Shown: positions 34,037 to 45,904 of the stretch, in pieces
Position numbering within the stretch: the stretch's first letter is position 1
How the letters are laid out: each line of letters opens with the position of its first letter
Made by a program: the position numbers and the translations under genes
The notes under the pieces: generated by a model
Seen by the model: the letters and a program-made list of their open reading frames with translations, nothing else
Told to the model about the DNA's origin: nothing
Databases searched by the model: none
Assembly (NCBI GenBank): GCA_016748015.1
Contig: JAAOMT010000766.1
Location: forward strand, 13,064 to 77,063
From: Geosiphon pyriformis
Taxonomy: Eukaryota > Glomeromycota > Glomeromycetes > Archaeosporales > Geosiphonaceae
Direction: 5' to 3'
DNA length: 64,000 nucleotides

Positions 34037-35010
34037 TTAAGTTTCTGTCCATTCATATTTAGTGTTCTTTGTTTGGAGTTGGTGTAGTAATTGAGCTATT
34101 TTGGAAAATTTTTTGATAAAGTGATGGTAGTATCCAGCAAATTCCAAGAATGTTCTCAATTCTGTGAGATTATTTGGTACTAGAAAGTTCTTAACAATTT
34201 CAATTTTGTCTGAATCTGTTTTAATTCTGTTTTTGCTTATTACATGTTCCAAAAACTTGAGTTCAGTTTTTCCAAAGAAACATTTGGTTGTATTTAGCTT
34301 TAATCCGACTCTTCTTAATCTTTCAAACACTTGTTGGAGATGATGCAAATGATCATCAAATGTTTTTGAGAACACATTGGTGTTATCCAAGTATATGACT
34401 ACTGATTTCCATAGTAGTCCAGTATAAACAATTTCCATTAGCTGTTGAAATGTGACTGGTGCATTCATCAATTCAAATGGCATGACTTCAAACTCAAAAT
34501 TTCTCTTTTTTGTGGTAAATGCCATTTTTTCTTTGTCAGTTGAATCCATAGTTACTTGTCAATAACTACTATCTAAATTTAATGTTAAGAACCATTTATT
34601 TCTACTGAAAGCATCAAATAATTCCTGAATTTATGGAGTTGGATAACTATTATCACGAGTAACACTGTTAAGTTTTCTATAATCTACACAAAAGTGGATC
34701 TTCTTATTTTTCTTTCAAACTAGTACTACTGATAATGACCATGGACTTATTGATGGCTGAATTAGCCCATTGTCAAGCATTTGATTAATTTCTTGACAAA
34801 TAATTTCATGGCTGGCTGGTGGTATTCTGTATGCCCTTTGTTTAATTGGCATTGCATTTCCAGTCTTGATCTGGTGCTGAATAATATTGGTACAGCCGAA
34901 TTTATTTTTGCTAGCAAAGATGTCATTGAAATTTCTAAGTAACATCTTTAGTTGTATCTGTTGGAGTGGGTTTAGATTCCTCATGTTCATCTGTTTCAAT
35001 TGTTTCAGTT
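34037..35010 (-). pseudogene. E2 reverse transcriptase
   Basis: A 170-codon frame (34037-34549) covers EVMPFELMNAPVTFQQLME, the catalytic box VVIYLDNTNVFSKTF (34382-34393) and the thumb (FLEHVISKNRIKTDSDKIEI). Upstream, QAYRIPPASHEIICQEINQM and GLIQPSISPWSLSVVLV give the fingers. The catalytic box is Y-L-D-N, not Y-L-D-D. Confidence 0.85.
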
Positions 35011-35440
35011 GGAGCAGATAACATTTATTTTGTCTGTAAATGATTTGTGATGTAATGTCTACATATCCACAAAGCTGTGGAAAATTTAAAATGTAGTTTG
35101 GTGGTTGATCCTCAACTTTAATGGTTAAATATCCAATAATAGTTCCTTTTGGTATCTCAATGACATTTCTGGTTGTGTTATAGATAGAAATTTTAATGTT
35201 TTTAGGGCTTTTGATTGATATGTAAAGATTAGTAAGTCTAATTTCTTCTGATTCACAAATGGTGGCTTCTGCTTCAAACAATTGAGCTTGATTCTTTACT
35301 TTTTTTTTTATGGCTAACATATATTGGTCATATGGTGGAATGGAAATTGGTTGATGGGTGGAAATAATTTCTCCCTTGTTAATAATTTTTTCCTCTGCCA
35401 TATTAACTGGTACATCTATTCTACTCATGGATCCAAAACT
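35010..35440 (-). pseudogene. E2 linker domain between dUTPase and RT
   Basis: Part of an open frame 34715-35428: MSRIDVPVNMAEEKIINK follows dUTPase motif 5, then a beta-rich stretch (NIKISIYNTTRNVIEIPKGT, IIGYLTIKVEDQ). The same block is in E1 and E5. No family recognised beyond resemblance to the region after the protease in other gypsy elements. Confidence 0.6.
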
Positions 35441-35911
35441 CTATATCCCTTTAGCAGTAATCCTTAATTTTTCTCTGTTTCTCATTGACACTAACTGAGC
35501 TATTTTCACTAGAAGTAAGAATATTGTCTGTGCTATCTTTTTGTTTGAATTTATAATATATGTCTTTTCTGAGTTATTTTGTAGCATAGTAATAATATTT
35601 CCTATATATCCTGCATCAATTATTCCTTCCCTGATGTTGATTTCCTTTTTGGCTAAGCTACTTCTAAATGTTAATTGCACCATTGTTGTTGCTGGAATTT
35701 TCAATGCTATTTTGAGATCAATACAAGTGTGCAAATGTGGTTCCAATTTGATGGCAACTTTTCCCAGATATTTCAGATCAAATCCTGCATTAGTATCATG
35801 TGTGTGTTTGAGCATAATACCTTTATTATTATTGCTGAACCATCTGAGTTTTTGCTCCTTGGAGAGATTAAGAAGCATGATGTATGTTTCAGAATTTGAA
35901 TTGAAGTTCAA
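35441..35911 (-). pseudogene. E2 dUTPase domain
   Basis: The trimeric dUTPase motifs are visible in order: DTNAGFDLKY (motif 1, from ...HDTDAGFDLR), TFRSSLAKKEI (motif 2), GIIDAGYIGNI (motif 3 with the catalytic Asp and stacking Tyr), KIAQTIFLLL (motif 4) and a glycine-rich motif 5 decayed to FGSMSR after a stop. dUTPase hydrolyses dUTP, limiting uracil in cDNA. 156 codons open. Confidence 0.85.
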
Positions 35912-35929
35912 ATTATTGTTATTTTCATT

Positions 35930-37110
35930 GCTATATTAAGTGGAGCTGGAACTGTTGTTTTCATTATTATTATTGTCAGAGTTTGGATCAGGATCAAAAT
36001 CTGGTTTTGATTCTGATGTGCAGCTGCTAATTGGTTTTTTCTCTTCTGAAATCATGTAGATTATGCATATTAGTGGATTGTAAATGAGATCACACTTATT
36101 ACAATATTGAAAGTCATATAGAATCAAACAGTAGTCACATAATTGAGTGTTGATTTTTTCTAAATATTGCTCCTGCTCTTCTTTTGTAGGTGCTAGCTCT
36201 TAGTAATGTTCATAGAATTGTTCTGGGTCCAAGAGATTTATGACTGGTTCTAAATCCCAGTTGAGTTTTATGGGTTTTGGTGGGTTATTTTTGATCATCT
36301 TTATTTCTTCTGGTAATGCTTCTTCAATTTTGGCAAGAGCTATTTGCCAAATTTTGTTGTCATTGTGTGGACAACTGTTTAAGCATTTGACTGTTTATCT
36401 CTAGGCAGCATCTATGAGCATTCTTTTTCTTATCCAGTCACTTATAAAAATTGTGTACTGACATAATTTATCACATGTTCCTCCTCTCCCAGGAATATTG
36501 TTCCATATTTCTTTATTGAGGAGAGTTTCTCCACAAGCTAAGCATGGCTTATTATTCTATTTTCCTACTTGTTTTGGTCTTTCAAAGCATTCAACAAGGC
36601 ATGGACAACAGTAAAACTTGGTTGCCATTTGGTATTCCTTATTATTGCCATAGCATGTGCCTATTGACAACAATTTCTTGCTACAATTGATGCACTCTAG
36701 TTTTGGTCAACAATAATTAGACAATTGTTGTTGAGTATATGAACAGTGAGTGGTAGTTGGTGTTGGATTTTTTTCCTTTTTTTTCCCTTTTTTTTCATGA
36801 TTGTTTTCTTTTTACTCCCAAGTTGTTAGTTCATTTTGATTGTTGTTGGTTTTCCAAACTTGGTCAGCATTCCAGATAAGTTCTTCCTTTTGTTTTTTTT
36901 TTCTATTGTCATTTTAAGAGAGTATTGGTGGTAGTTTGTTGTGGTTTTCATCAGCCCAGGACACTTGATAAGCTTTCCAAGTAAGTTTCTCTTTTTTTTT
37001 CTCGAATTTAATAAGTAGGGCTAATGGTATGATAAGGAGTTTGAAGTATCTATACATGGCAGATACCTGTGTGTGTTGGCCATTCTGGCTAAGCTGTAGT
37101 TCTTGTATGT
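35930..37110 (-). pseudogene. E2 Cys-rich region between protease and dUTPase
   Basis: A minus-strand stretch with an acidic linker (DFDPDPNSDNNNNENNSS near 35960) and the FQYCNKCDLIYN pair. Further CxxC pairs upstream match the region at 60767-61390 in E5. Strongly mutated. Confidence 0.55.
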
Positions 37111-37723
37111 TTCAATCAAGCATGGCATTTGTTTTGACTAGTTAGTCATTACCAACTAGTGTTTGGTATTGTGTAGCCTCCATTACTAAAACTTTGATTG
37201 GAGTAATAATACTATTTACTTTAAAGAGAAAATTATCAATCTTGCCAATAGGAGTCTTGGTTACTCTATCAGTTATTATTATTCTGGTACTGGCAGTGCA
37301 ATCAATTCGGCAACCTAATTGGTTTATGAATTGTTATGTGATAATGCTGCCTGCTGATCTACTATTAAGAATGAGTTTAATAGTATGCCTATCTACTTTG
37401 GTGTCAGTATACATGGTAGTAATTGGTTTTTTCTTGAGTGCAACTTCACTGAACAAAGAAGTTGATGACAGTTCTTCAATTTCAAAGGAAAATATAGCTG
37501 CAAGTAATTCATCTTTTATAATGGTGGCTGGTGGTATATTGCTGATAAGTGATTTCTGGTTTGTCTCCAAGTTGTTGGATAAAGCATCTTCTGGAGTAAC
37601 CAAGAGACTTAAATAGTTCTGAGAACTTGGGTTTTGAGTATATTTGGTTCCTGAACTCTGCTGTTATGATCCTGACAACTGGTTGGATGAACTGGGAATC
37701 AGTTGGTGAACAACCATTGCTAA
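37110..37723 (-). pseudogene. E2 aspartic protease and end of gag
   Basis: An open frame (37334-37603) contains TTMYTDTKVDRHTIKLILNS, the retroviral-protease core with Asn in place of the catalytic Asp (expected L-I-L-D-S-G). The remainder (LVGNDWL block near 37150) follows after stops. Gag C-terminal sequence lies before it, up to the solo LTR. Confidence 0.7.
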
Positions 37724-38597
37724 TATTACAGATGATTATTTGGGGTCTTAAATCAAATAACAAATCCGTAACTTGGTGCTCAATATCTTAATAATGCTGA
37801 TAAGACTGGTACATTGGTTGTATCTGAAGGTTTTAGAGTTGAGTTCTTTGTATAATAGACAAAGATTTAATAACAACATAGTTGGTGAATTGTTTTCCCA
37901 ATTTCTGTCTTCAACGTGGTGGCTGGTTTATTCTGGCAGTCGTGTTTTTCTGGTAAGCTATTTGTTAATATATATATTCTACTCTTATCTTTGGGTTTTT
38001 TACCAGACTATCCATGATGTCAATAATTCAGTGCTTTAATTCTCAATCAATTAGTACACAATAATAAGATCACAACAAGAAAGAAAATAAAAATAAAGAA
38101 AAAGATAAAGAAATAAGCAAAAGCAATTGCAAGTTAGTATCTCATTAATAGTTATGATCAAGAGTTATTGTACCAGTGTTTTTAAGTATCAATTGCTATC
38201 AACATGAAGTGTTAATAGTGAAGAGTGGATTGAGATAGTGAATAATTATTTATTTAATATTTGTAAATAGAAAGTTGTTTAGATCAAATCTAAACTGAGA
38301 GGTTTCTAACTAAAGAATTCTGTCTTTTCTACTTCTAGTACTACTGTTATATATACATAATTGAGATTTCTCAATTCCTCAATTTTTCACACCAGGAATC
38401 CTGGAATTCCTGGAATCCTGTAATTCTTTTAAGAGGAATCCTGGAATTCTAGAATCCTGCAATTCCTTGTACAAGAATCTTGAAATTTCTGGAATTCTGC
38501 AATTCCTCTAAGAGGAATTCTGGAATTCCACATTTACTGTGCCTACTTCTGATTGGCTAATTTATGCTAATATCCTTCCTATATTCTATGAGTAACA
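37724..38597 (-). repeat. Solo family A LTR inside E2 gag
   Basis: Starts TATTACAG (expected TGTTACAG) and ends GAGTAACA. The flanks are CTAA and TCAA; the uninterrupted homologue near 47730 reads GCCAATC, so both are single C-to-T derivatives of a CCAA duplication. A solo LTR left by LTR-LTR recombination. Confidence 0.85.
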
Positions 38598-40618
38598 TCA
38601 ATCTCCAGTTTTGGATGACTCTTGACCTGGAATTTCTAGATGTTATCTAAGCTGAGTTTGATAGTAGTGTTGAAATTGGTGATTGTTGATATATTACTTG
38701 TGACTGCAGTTGATAAATAACTGGTGCTGCTGGTTGATAGAATAGAGCTTAATATACTGGTGGTTAATAAATTGGTGGCTGCATTACTGGTAGGTAATTC
38801 AATTAATATATTTCTGGATTGGGTTAATATCTTGGAGTTTGAAACCAGCAATCAGAGTTTCAATATTGATTTTCCAATCATTAGTTTTCTATCCTTAATT
38901 TGCAGTCAATTTTTAAATGTCCTTGTTTACCATAGTAGTGGCAAATACATGTCTCTTGTTGCCATTGTTGATTGGTAAAGAATGATGGATGCAATTAATT
39001 TTGGGAACAATTCGCATTTTTTTGATTATTGCATTATTGTGGAAGTTAATAAACTGCTTAATTGTTATCTAAGTATCCCTCTAATTTTTGGTTGATAGAA
39101 TTACTGAATTGTTTCAACTTAGAATCCAATTCAGATGATCTGTTCATTACTAGATTTATGGCTTGAGCATGATTAGCTTTGAGTTCAGCTGCTTCAAAAT
39201 CTCTGGCATTTATAACAGCAGCTTGAAGATCTGCTGAATGCATTGGACATACGCGTTAGAGAATGTTACTGCACAGGCCTCTAATGAATTGATTTAGGAT
39301 TTGTGGCACTGTGAAATAATCAGCCTGTATGGCCTGAATTTAGCACAGATTTCTGTGAAAGCATCCTAAGTAAATAATGACTGCTTTATTTTCTTCTTGT
39401 TTGATGGTGGTGAAAGTGTTTGTCAATCAGTTAATGCTATTATTATTACTGAAATATTGTAGAAATACAAGCTTGAATGCATTGAAATCTTGGAATTTGT
39501 TAACCAAGCTTTGGTACCATGAATTGGCAGTATTCTAGAAAAAATAAGGAATGGCTTGCATGGCTCTAACGTTATCCCATTTATTGGTTGTAATGGCTTT
39601 TTTCATATCATTTAGCCATACTTGGGTGTTATTTTTTTTGCCAGTAAACTTTTTGAGTTTTGCTATTGGAGTGTAAGCCATTTAATTCAAGTTTAGTTGC
39701 TGTGATGGTTGAAATAGTAATTGAATTTGGGGTTGTGACAGTGGCTGTTGTTGTGGAACAACTGGTGATGGGTTGATAATAATTACTGGAAGTAAGTATT
39801 ATTGATTATTAATATTAGGGTTTCGATTGTTTTGATTTTTTTGTTTTTGAAAATTTGGAGTTTCAACTTCCAGATTTTTTAAATTTGGATCTTGCTGAGT
39901 CTGAAAGTTCAGGGTTTCAATGTTTGGATTTTCTGGAATTGGGTTTTGGTAAGTAAATTCTTGATCTTCAGCTTTTTTTTCTTTTTTTTCTTTTGATTCT
40001 GTTACCTCTCATGAATCAGCTGTTCCAAAGTCTGGTTGAAATGGCAGTAATCAGTATCCTAATAGGGTAGTTGATTGTGATTTAAATCCTTCAAAATAAT
40101 TGCCATAGGTCTTTAATAACTCTGCTTTTTTTTGTTTACTTTGAAATAGGAGTTGGCCAAATGTTAATGTCGCATTTGATGTAGACATGCCTATTAATAT
40201 TATGTTGATGATACTTCCAGGTGTATAGTAGTAGGATAGGTTGTTTGGTAACTCAACTTTGGTTTTCTTCCAAGTAGGTGGTTGTATTCTTTGGAATGTG
40301 GCTGCTGGTGTTTGCAGTTTTCCTTTTCCTTTACTGGTATATGTAATTGGGTATCTTTGTTGAGTGTGATATTCAATTTTTTTATTGATTTCTGTGATGA
40401 TGAATGTGAAATTATGGTTTGTTAATAGGCTAGTGTTTTAAATTAATTTGTTGTAAAAGGTTTCTTTTGCTAATTCAATATTTACTGGTGTCTCTAACAG
40501 ATAGACAATTCTCTCATTAACATAGAAATTAAAGGCTGATTCCACTAATATGTGATTGTGGTTTAATTTCAAATGTTGACAGTAGTGTTGAAATAAGGAT
40601 TTCGCAAATTCTAAATGG
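38598..40618 (-). pseudogene. E2 gag
   Basis: Blocks shared with E5 and E1 gag: AADLQAAVINARDFEAAELKAN-type text and NLVMNRSSELDSKLKQFSN (39058-39243), a decayed zinc knuckle near 38930, and the N-terminal YCQHLKLNHNHILVESAF region near 40560. The gag start is separated by the E1 insertion and continues at 50580-50650. Confidence 0.7.
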
Positions 40619-41464
40619 TGTTATAGGTAATTTCTTGGTTGTTGGAGTAAATAACAAACCCATAACTTGGTGCTTAAGGCTGTTGTCAATGATAGAAATC
40701 TGAAGGTGTGTTTATCTGAAGATGTGTTATCTGAAAGTTTTGTTGTGGAGTTTTTTGTATAATGAACAGAAATTTAGTGGTAATAGTTTTATTTGTAGCT
40801 TCCCAAAATCGCAGTTTCATCAATTTTTTTCTCAGCATGATGGCCAGTGTTTCTTCTGGTAAGCTATCTATTAATATATATAATTCTACCCTTATTTCTG
40901 GGTCTTTTACCAGATGCTATATCCTAATGTCAGTACCCTGCATGTGAATCCTCAATAGAGTTAGTAATAACAACAATTAAGACAAAAAAATCAAAGAAAT
41001 AACATAAAGAAATGAGCCAAGGCAATATGCAAATTAGGATCTGTCAATAGCTGTGATCAAGAGCTATTGTTCCAGTGTAGTTAAGTATTAATTGCTATCA
41101 ACATAGAGTGTTGATAGTGAAGAGTGGATTTAGATGGTAAATAATTTATTTGTTCAATATTTGTGAATGAAAGATTTCTAACTAATAGATTCTGCTTTTT
41201 CTACTTCTAATGCTACCACTATATATACATCATTAATGTTCTACAAGATCGCTCACATTTCCAAGTGATGTGCTATAATTTCTTGAGCAATGCTCACATT
41301 GCTGAGTGATGTGCTCTAATTTTCTAATATTGCTCCACATTGCTGAGCAATGTACCATGTTTTCTGACATTGCTCCACATTGCTGAGCAATATGCTCACA
41401 TGCTAAATACTATTCTCTTATTGGTCTGCTATTTTCTATGTCTGTTTTCTTTTTATAAGTACCA
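40619..41464 (-). repeat. E1 3' LTR (family B)
   Basis: TGTTATAGG...GTACCA. It shares its inner half with family A but has a different array: four CACATTGCTGAGCAATGTG-like palindromes at about 41269, 41301, 41338 and 41378, next to TATATATACAT near 41220. Confidence 0.85.
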
Positions 41465-41477
41465 TTATCTTCTTCTT

Positions 41478-42041
41478 TTAATATTGAGCTCCGTCAAAAT
41501 CTTTGTTTTGAATTAATTTTAATATTTTTTTTTCAAGTATTGTTTGTTTGACTCTGTTTTTCACATCTTCTACTTGTGTATTGTTTATTCTTTTCCATTG
41601 GTTAATGGTTATGGTTTCCATGTCAGAGTGTAACAATATTTCTGGATAATTTTGAAATATGTTGTATAGTTAGTATATTGTTTTAACATGTAGTGTTGAA
41701 TTAGTTTTCTTTCCGATAAATTTTTCAATTTGTTGTATTATGTCTTGGTTGAATATTCTCTTGGATTTGTTAATATACAACTTCTGAATATTCAACTTTC
41801 GACCTAACTGATAGTAGCAATATAATATTGGAAGTTGTTCTGTTCATTGCTTCTAATTTTTTTTTGTAAGTTCTTCTGTTGGTGCCATAATAAGTATTTT
41901 CCCAAAAGTGTTCTTCACTTTTTCTATTAAGTTATCTGTCCAGTTTTTATTATTTTTTGGTGGCTGCTAATATGGTGTATTTTTTGTCTTTCTTTTTGTG
42001 TTTCGATAGCAAATTGTTTGATTGTTGATAACAATTTCCAT
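41478..42041 (-). pseudogene. ORF3 of element E1
   Basis: ATG 42041 to stop TAA 41478-41480: 187 codons with four in-frame stops that one transition each would remove. It starts MEIVINNQTICYRNTKRKTK. Conserved blocks: RKLNIQKLYINKSKRIFNQD, IIQQIEKFIGKK, METITINQWKRINN, VKQTILEKK and the end D-F-D-G-A-Q-Y-stop. Lys-rich, no transmembrane segment, mostly helical-looking. It lies between integrase and the polypurine tract. Function unknown; a nucleic-acid-binding accessory protein is only a guess. Confidence 0.68.
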
Positions 42042-42179
42042 ATCTAACTGTTGTTGACTTAATGTCTAGAACAGTTGTTAAGCTATGGTGTGAATGTGAT
42101 CTGGTATTTCCATTTTTCTTGGTTGCTTTTGTCACGTGTATTGTGTTTTTATATCCTCTTTTGGTTGTTCAATTCAATG

Positions 42180-43580
42180 TGTTTGGTTCAATAACTATGA
42201 TTGGTTCCAAATCTTGTAGAATCTCATCTGGTTGAACTATTATTTTTTGTACTCCCAACTGTGGAATGGTATTGGTAGATGATAATGCTATCTGGTGATA
42301 TGGTTTTAGTCAATCACCATGTGCTGCTTTGGCTAAAATTTTGTTGTCCCATCTTAATTTATAAGCTCCATTTCCTAGAATTTTTTCTATGTGAAATGGT
42401 CCGTCCCATTTGGGGTTAAATTTTCCACTCTATTGTTTTTCTGCTTTGGTACAATGTAATAGTACTTTGTTTCCAATCTTGAATTCCACTAGTTTATTTG
42501 ATAGTTGGTTATCATGTCATTTTTTTTGCTTTTCTTGTGCCTTTTGGATATTATCAGCTGTTTTCTGTCGTCTGTTTTCTAGTGTTTTCATTAAGTCATA
42601 TGTTTTTTTCAACAATGTTTCTTGGAAATTATCTTCTGTTATTGGTTCAGCTGGATATGTATTGATCTCTATCTCAACTGGTAATGTTGCTGTTTTACCA
42701 TATACCAATTCAAATGGTATTGTTTGTGTAGTATCTTGCTTTATTGTTCAATAAGCAAATAATACTGATAGTATAAACAAATCCCATTTGTCCTGATTTT
42801 TTTGGCTGATTTTGGCAATTGTTTTATACAGTGTTCTATTAAATCTTTCAACTAAGCCATTCATTTGTGGATGATATAGTGATGATAATGGTCTTTTTAT
42901 TCCAAATCTCTGGCTTAATTTTGCTAATGTTCTGTTCACAAAGTGAGTTTTTTGATCTGATAGTAGTTTTTTTGGACATCTATGTTGACAAATCAAATCT
43001 TAATGAACGAATTTGGCAATGGATTTTGCATCTGCTCTTTGAATGGCTTTTGCTTCTGGCCATTTTGTGAGATAGTCTATGGCTACTGCAATGTATCTGT
43101 TGTCTCTGCTGGTGATTATTAATGATCTAACTAAGTCAATTCTGATACAGTCAAATGGTTGTTTCACTTTAATTGGTCTTAATGGTTTACTGGGTTTTGT
43201 TTCACCTCTTCTCTAACAAACATCACAATTCTGAACATATTAAATGATATCTGAATACATTGATGACCAATAATATCTTTTTCTTGTTCTTTTCATAGTT
43301 GCTTCTTTATGAAAATGTCCTGCTGTTGGATTTGAATGCATGTTGAATAATATTGTCTCTTTTTTTGGTTCTGTAACAACTCTTATTGGTTAATCTGAAT
43401 TTTTTCTGTTTTTTTAGTAAAATATATCTTTATAATTAATAAAATGTTTTGATTGTTGTTTAATATTATTTCACTCAATTTGTGATAATTTTTCCTTGAA
43501 CTGTTGAGTATTTATATAATGTTGTAATTGTTGATATTTTTGTATGTTCATCTTTTGTTATATTTTTGTGTTGAAATGTT
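42180..43580 (-). pseudogene. E1 integrase
   Basis: LLSDQKTHFVNRTL (second catalytic Asp), YHPQMNGLVERFNRTLYK (catalytic Glu) and ELVYGKTATLPVEIEI are clear (42517-42996). The GPY/F-like module KWDGPFHIEKILGNGAYKL lies near 42380. The HHCC region and first Asp are in broken frames above 43050. The stop after AY* replaces Trp or Gln. Confidence 0.85.
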
Positions 43581-43599
43581 TTAGATTTGTCTCATTCAT

Positions 43600-43970
43600 G
43601 ACAAACCATCAGTATTTCCATTGTCTTTTTTCTTTTTATAATGTATAGTGTAAGTATATGATGATAGTGCCATTTTCTATCTTGATTGTCTTCCATCTCC
43701 AAATTTCTGTTTATGAATTGCTGTTAATCTTTTGTGATCTGTGTATACATCAAACTTCTGGCTCAAGTATTTGCTCCATTTTATGACTGCCCAATAAATT
43801 GCTAAGTGTTCTAATTCTGGTGTTCCATAATTTCTTTCAGCTGGAGTTAAACCTTAGCTGGCATATGTGACTGGATGTTCTCTTCCATCTGGTCCTCTCT
43901 GTGATAGTACTGCTCCCAATGCTTGGCCTGATATATCAGTGGTAATAATGAATAGTTTATTGTAATTTGG
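43600..43970 (-). pseudogene. E1 RNase H
   Basis: ALGAVLSQRGPDGREHPVTYA, LEHLAIYWAVIKWSKYL-like text and DVYTDHKRLTAI. Here the TDHK Asp is intact, unlike in E2 and E5. Confidence 0.75.
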
Positions 43971-43989
43971 ATAGATCAGTACTGGAGCT

Positions 43990-45009
43990 TGTATAAGCTT
44001 TCATCTTAGAATATCAAAAGCTTCTTGTTGTGCTTCTGTCCATTTGTATTTCACATTCTTGATTTGGAGATGATTGAGTGATTGGGCTATCTTGGAAAAG
44101 TTTTTGATGAAGTGTTAATAATAGCCTGCAAATCCCAAGAATGACTTTAACTCTGTCATATTGGTTGGTACTGGAAAGTTCTTGACTATCTCTATCTTTT
44201 CTGGATCTGTTTTAATGCCGTCTTTGCTTACTATGTGCTCTAAAAAGTTTAATTCTGTCTTGCCAAAGAAGCACTTATTGGCATTTAACTTTAGCTTTGC
44301 TTGTCATAGCCTTTCAAACACTTGTTGTAGATGATGCAAATGATCATTGAATGTTTTGGAGAACACATTGGTGTTGTCTAAATAAATGACTACTGATTTC
44401 CACAACAAGCCAGTATATACTATTTTTATTAGCCATTGGAATGTGACTGGTGCATTTGTTAAGCTGAATGATATTACTTCAAATTCAAAATTTCCTTCCC
44501 ATGTTGTGAATGCAGTCTTTTCTTTGTTCATTGGATTCATGGCTACTTGCCAATAACTATTATCTAAATCCAATATTAAGAACTATTTGTTTCCCCCAAA
44601 AGCATCAAATAATTCCTAAATTCATGGAGTTGGATAGCTGTTTTCATACGTGACTCTATTAAAGCTTCCTGTAGTCCATGCAAAAATGAATTTTCCTATT
44701 CTTTTTCCAGACAAGTACTACTGGTGATGACCATAAGCTTATTGATAACTGAATTAACCTGTTGTCAAGCATCTGGTTGATTTCTTGACAAATGATCTCA
44801 TGGCTAACAGGTGGTATTCTGTATGCTTGTTGTTTTATTGGCATAGCATCTCCAGTTTTGATTTGGTGTTGGATAATATCAGTTCTGCCGAATTCATTCT
44901 CACTGATGAAGATGTCATTGAACTTATTAAGCAACATCTTCAGCTGCATAAATTGGAGTGGGTCTAGATTTCCCATGTTCATTTGTTCTAATTGTTCTGG
45001 TTGAAGCAA
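43990..45009 (-). pseudogene. E1 reverse transcriptase
   Basis: Fingers: QQAYRIPPVSHEIICQEINQ and SLWSSPVVLVWKKNRKIHF (44659-45009). Palm: MDLDNSYWQVAMNPMNKEKT and VVIYLDNTNVFSKTFNDHL (44304-44573; catalytic box 44373-44384). The second catalytic Asp is Asn. Confidence 0.86.
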
Positions 45010-45025
45010 ATAACATTCATTTTAT

Positions 45026-45835
45026 CTATATATCCATAAAGCTGTGGAAAGTCTGGAACGGGGTTTGGTCTATTTTAGTAGTTGAATGTCCTATGATGGT
45101 TCCTTCTGGTATCTCTATAATCTTTCCAGTGTTGTTGTAAATGGGAATTTTGATGTGGCTATAGTTTTTGGTTGGTATGTGAAGATTAATGAGTTCAATT
45201 TCTCCTAATTCACAACATGCTGCTTCTGCTTCAAAAATCTGGTTCTGATCCTTCACTTTCTTTTCTATGACTACCATATACTGGTCATATGGTGGAATGG
45301 AAATTAGTTGACCAGTGGAAATAATTTCTCTCTTGTCAATAATCTCTTCTTCCACCATATTAACTGGTATATCTACTCTACCCATTGATCCAAATCCCTG
45401 TATCCCTCTAGCTGTGATCCCTAATTCTTCCTTGTTTCTCATTGACACTAACTGAGCTATTTTGACCAGAAACAGGAATATTGCCTGTACTATCTTTTCA
45501 TTTGGCTCTATTACATAGGCCTTTTCTGAATTGTTTTGTAGCATAGCAATGATATTTCTCACATATTCTGCATCAATTATTCTTCCTTTGATGTTGATTC
45601 CTCTTTTTGCTAAACTACTCCTAGATGCTAGTTGAATTATTGTGGTTGCTAAAATTTCCAGTGATATTTTTAAATCAATGCAAATGTGTGAATGTGGTTC
45701 CAATTTAATGGCATTTTTTCCAGAATATCTTAGATCAAACCCTGCATCAGTATCATGCACACACTCTGGCATGATACCTTCATTATTGTCACTGTACCAT
45801 TTTAGTTCCTGCTCCTTGGTGAGGTCAGGGAGCAC
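45026..45835 (-). pseudogene. E1 dUTPase plus linker domain, best-preserved copy
   Basis: 269 codons without a stop. dUTPase motifs: DTDAGFDLRY (1), ASRSSLAKRGI (2), GRIIDAEYVRNI (3; catalytic Asp and Tyr kept, Gly to Arg), EKIVQAIFLFL (4), RGIQGFGSMGR (5). After motif 5 the chain continues into the beta-rich linker (HIKIPIYNNTGKIIEIPEGT) leading to RT. Trimeric dUTPases are 130-150 residues, which fits residues 35-165 here. dUTPase domains occur in some retroviruses and a few LTR elements. Confidence 0.88.
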
Positions 45836-45904
45836 GATATATTGTTCGTAGTTTGAATTGGGGTTTAAATCTGTATTGGAATTATTGTCATTGTTATTGC
45901 TATT

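Noticed and set aside
35541-35939. 132-codon plus-strand frame with hydrophobic segments
   Set aside because: Antisense to the E2 dUTPase coding sequence, which shows ordered family motifs.
41249-41400. Regularly spaced palindromes resembling a CRISPR array
   Set aside because: The spacers are themselves repeated, the array lies inside an LTR present in several copies, and the genome is eukaryotic.
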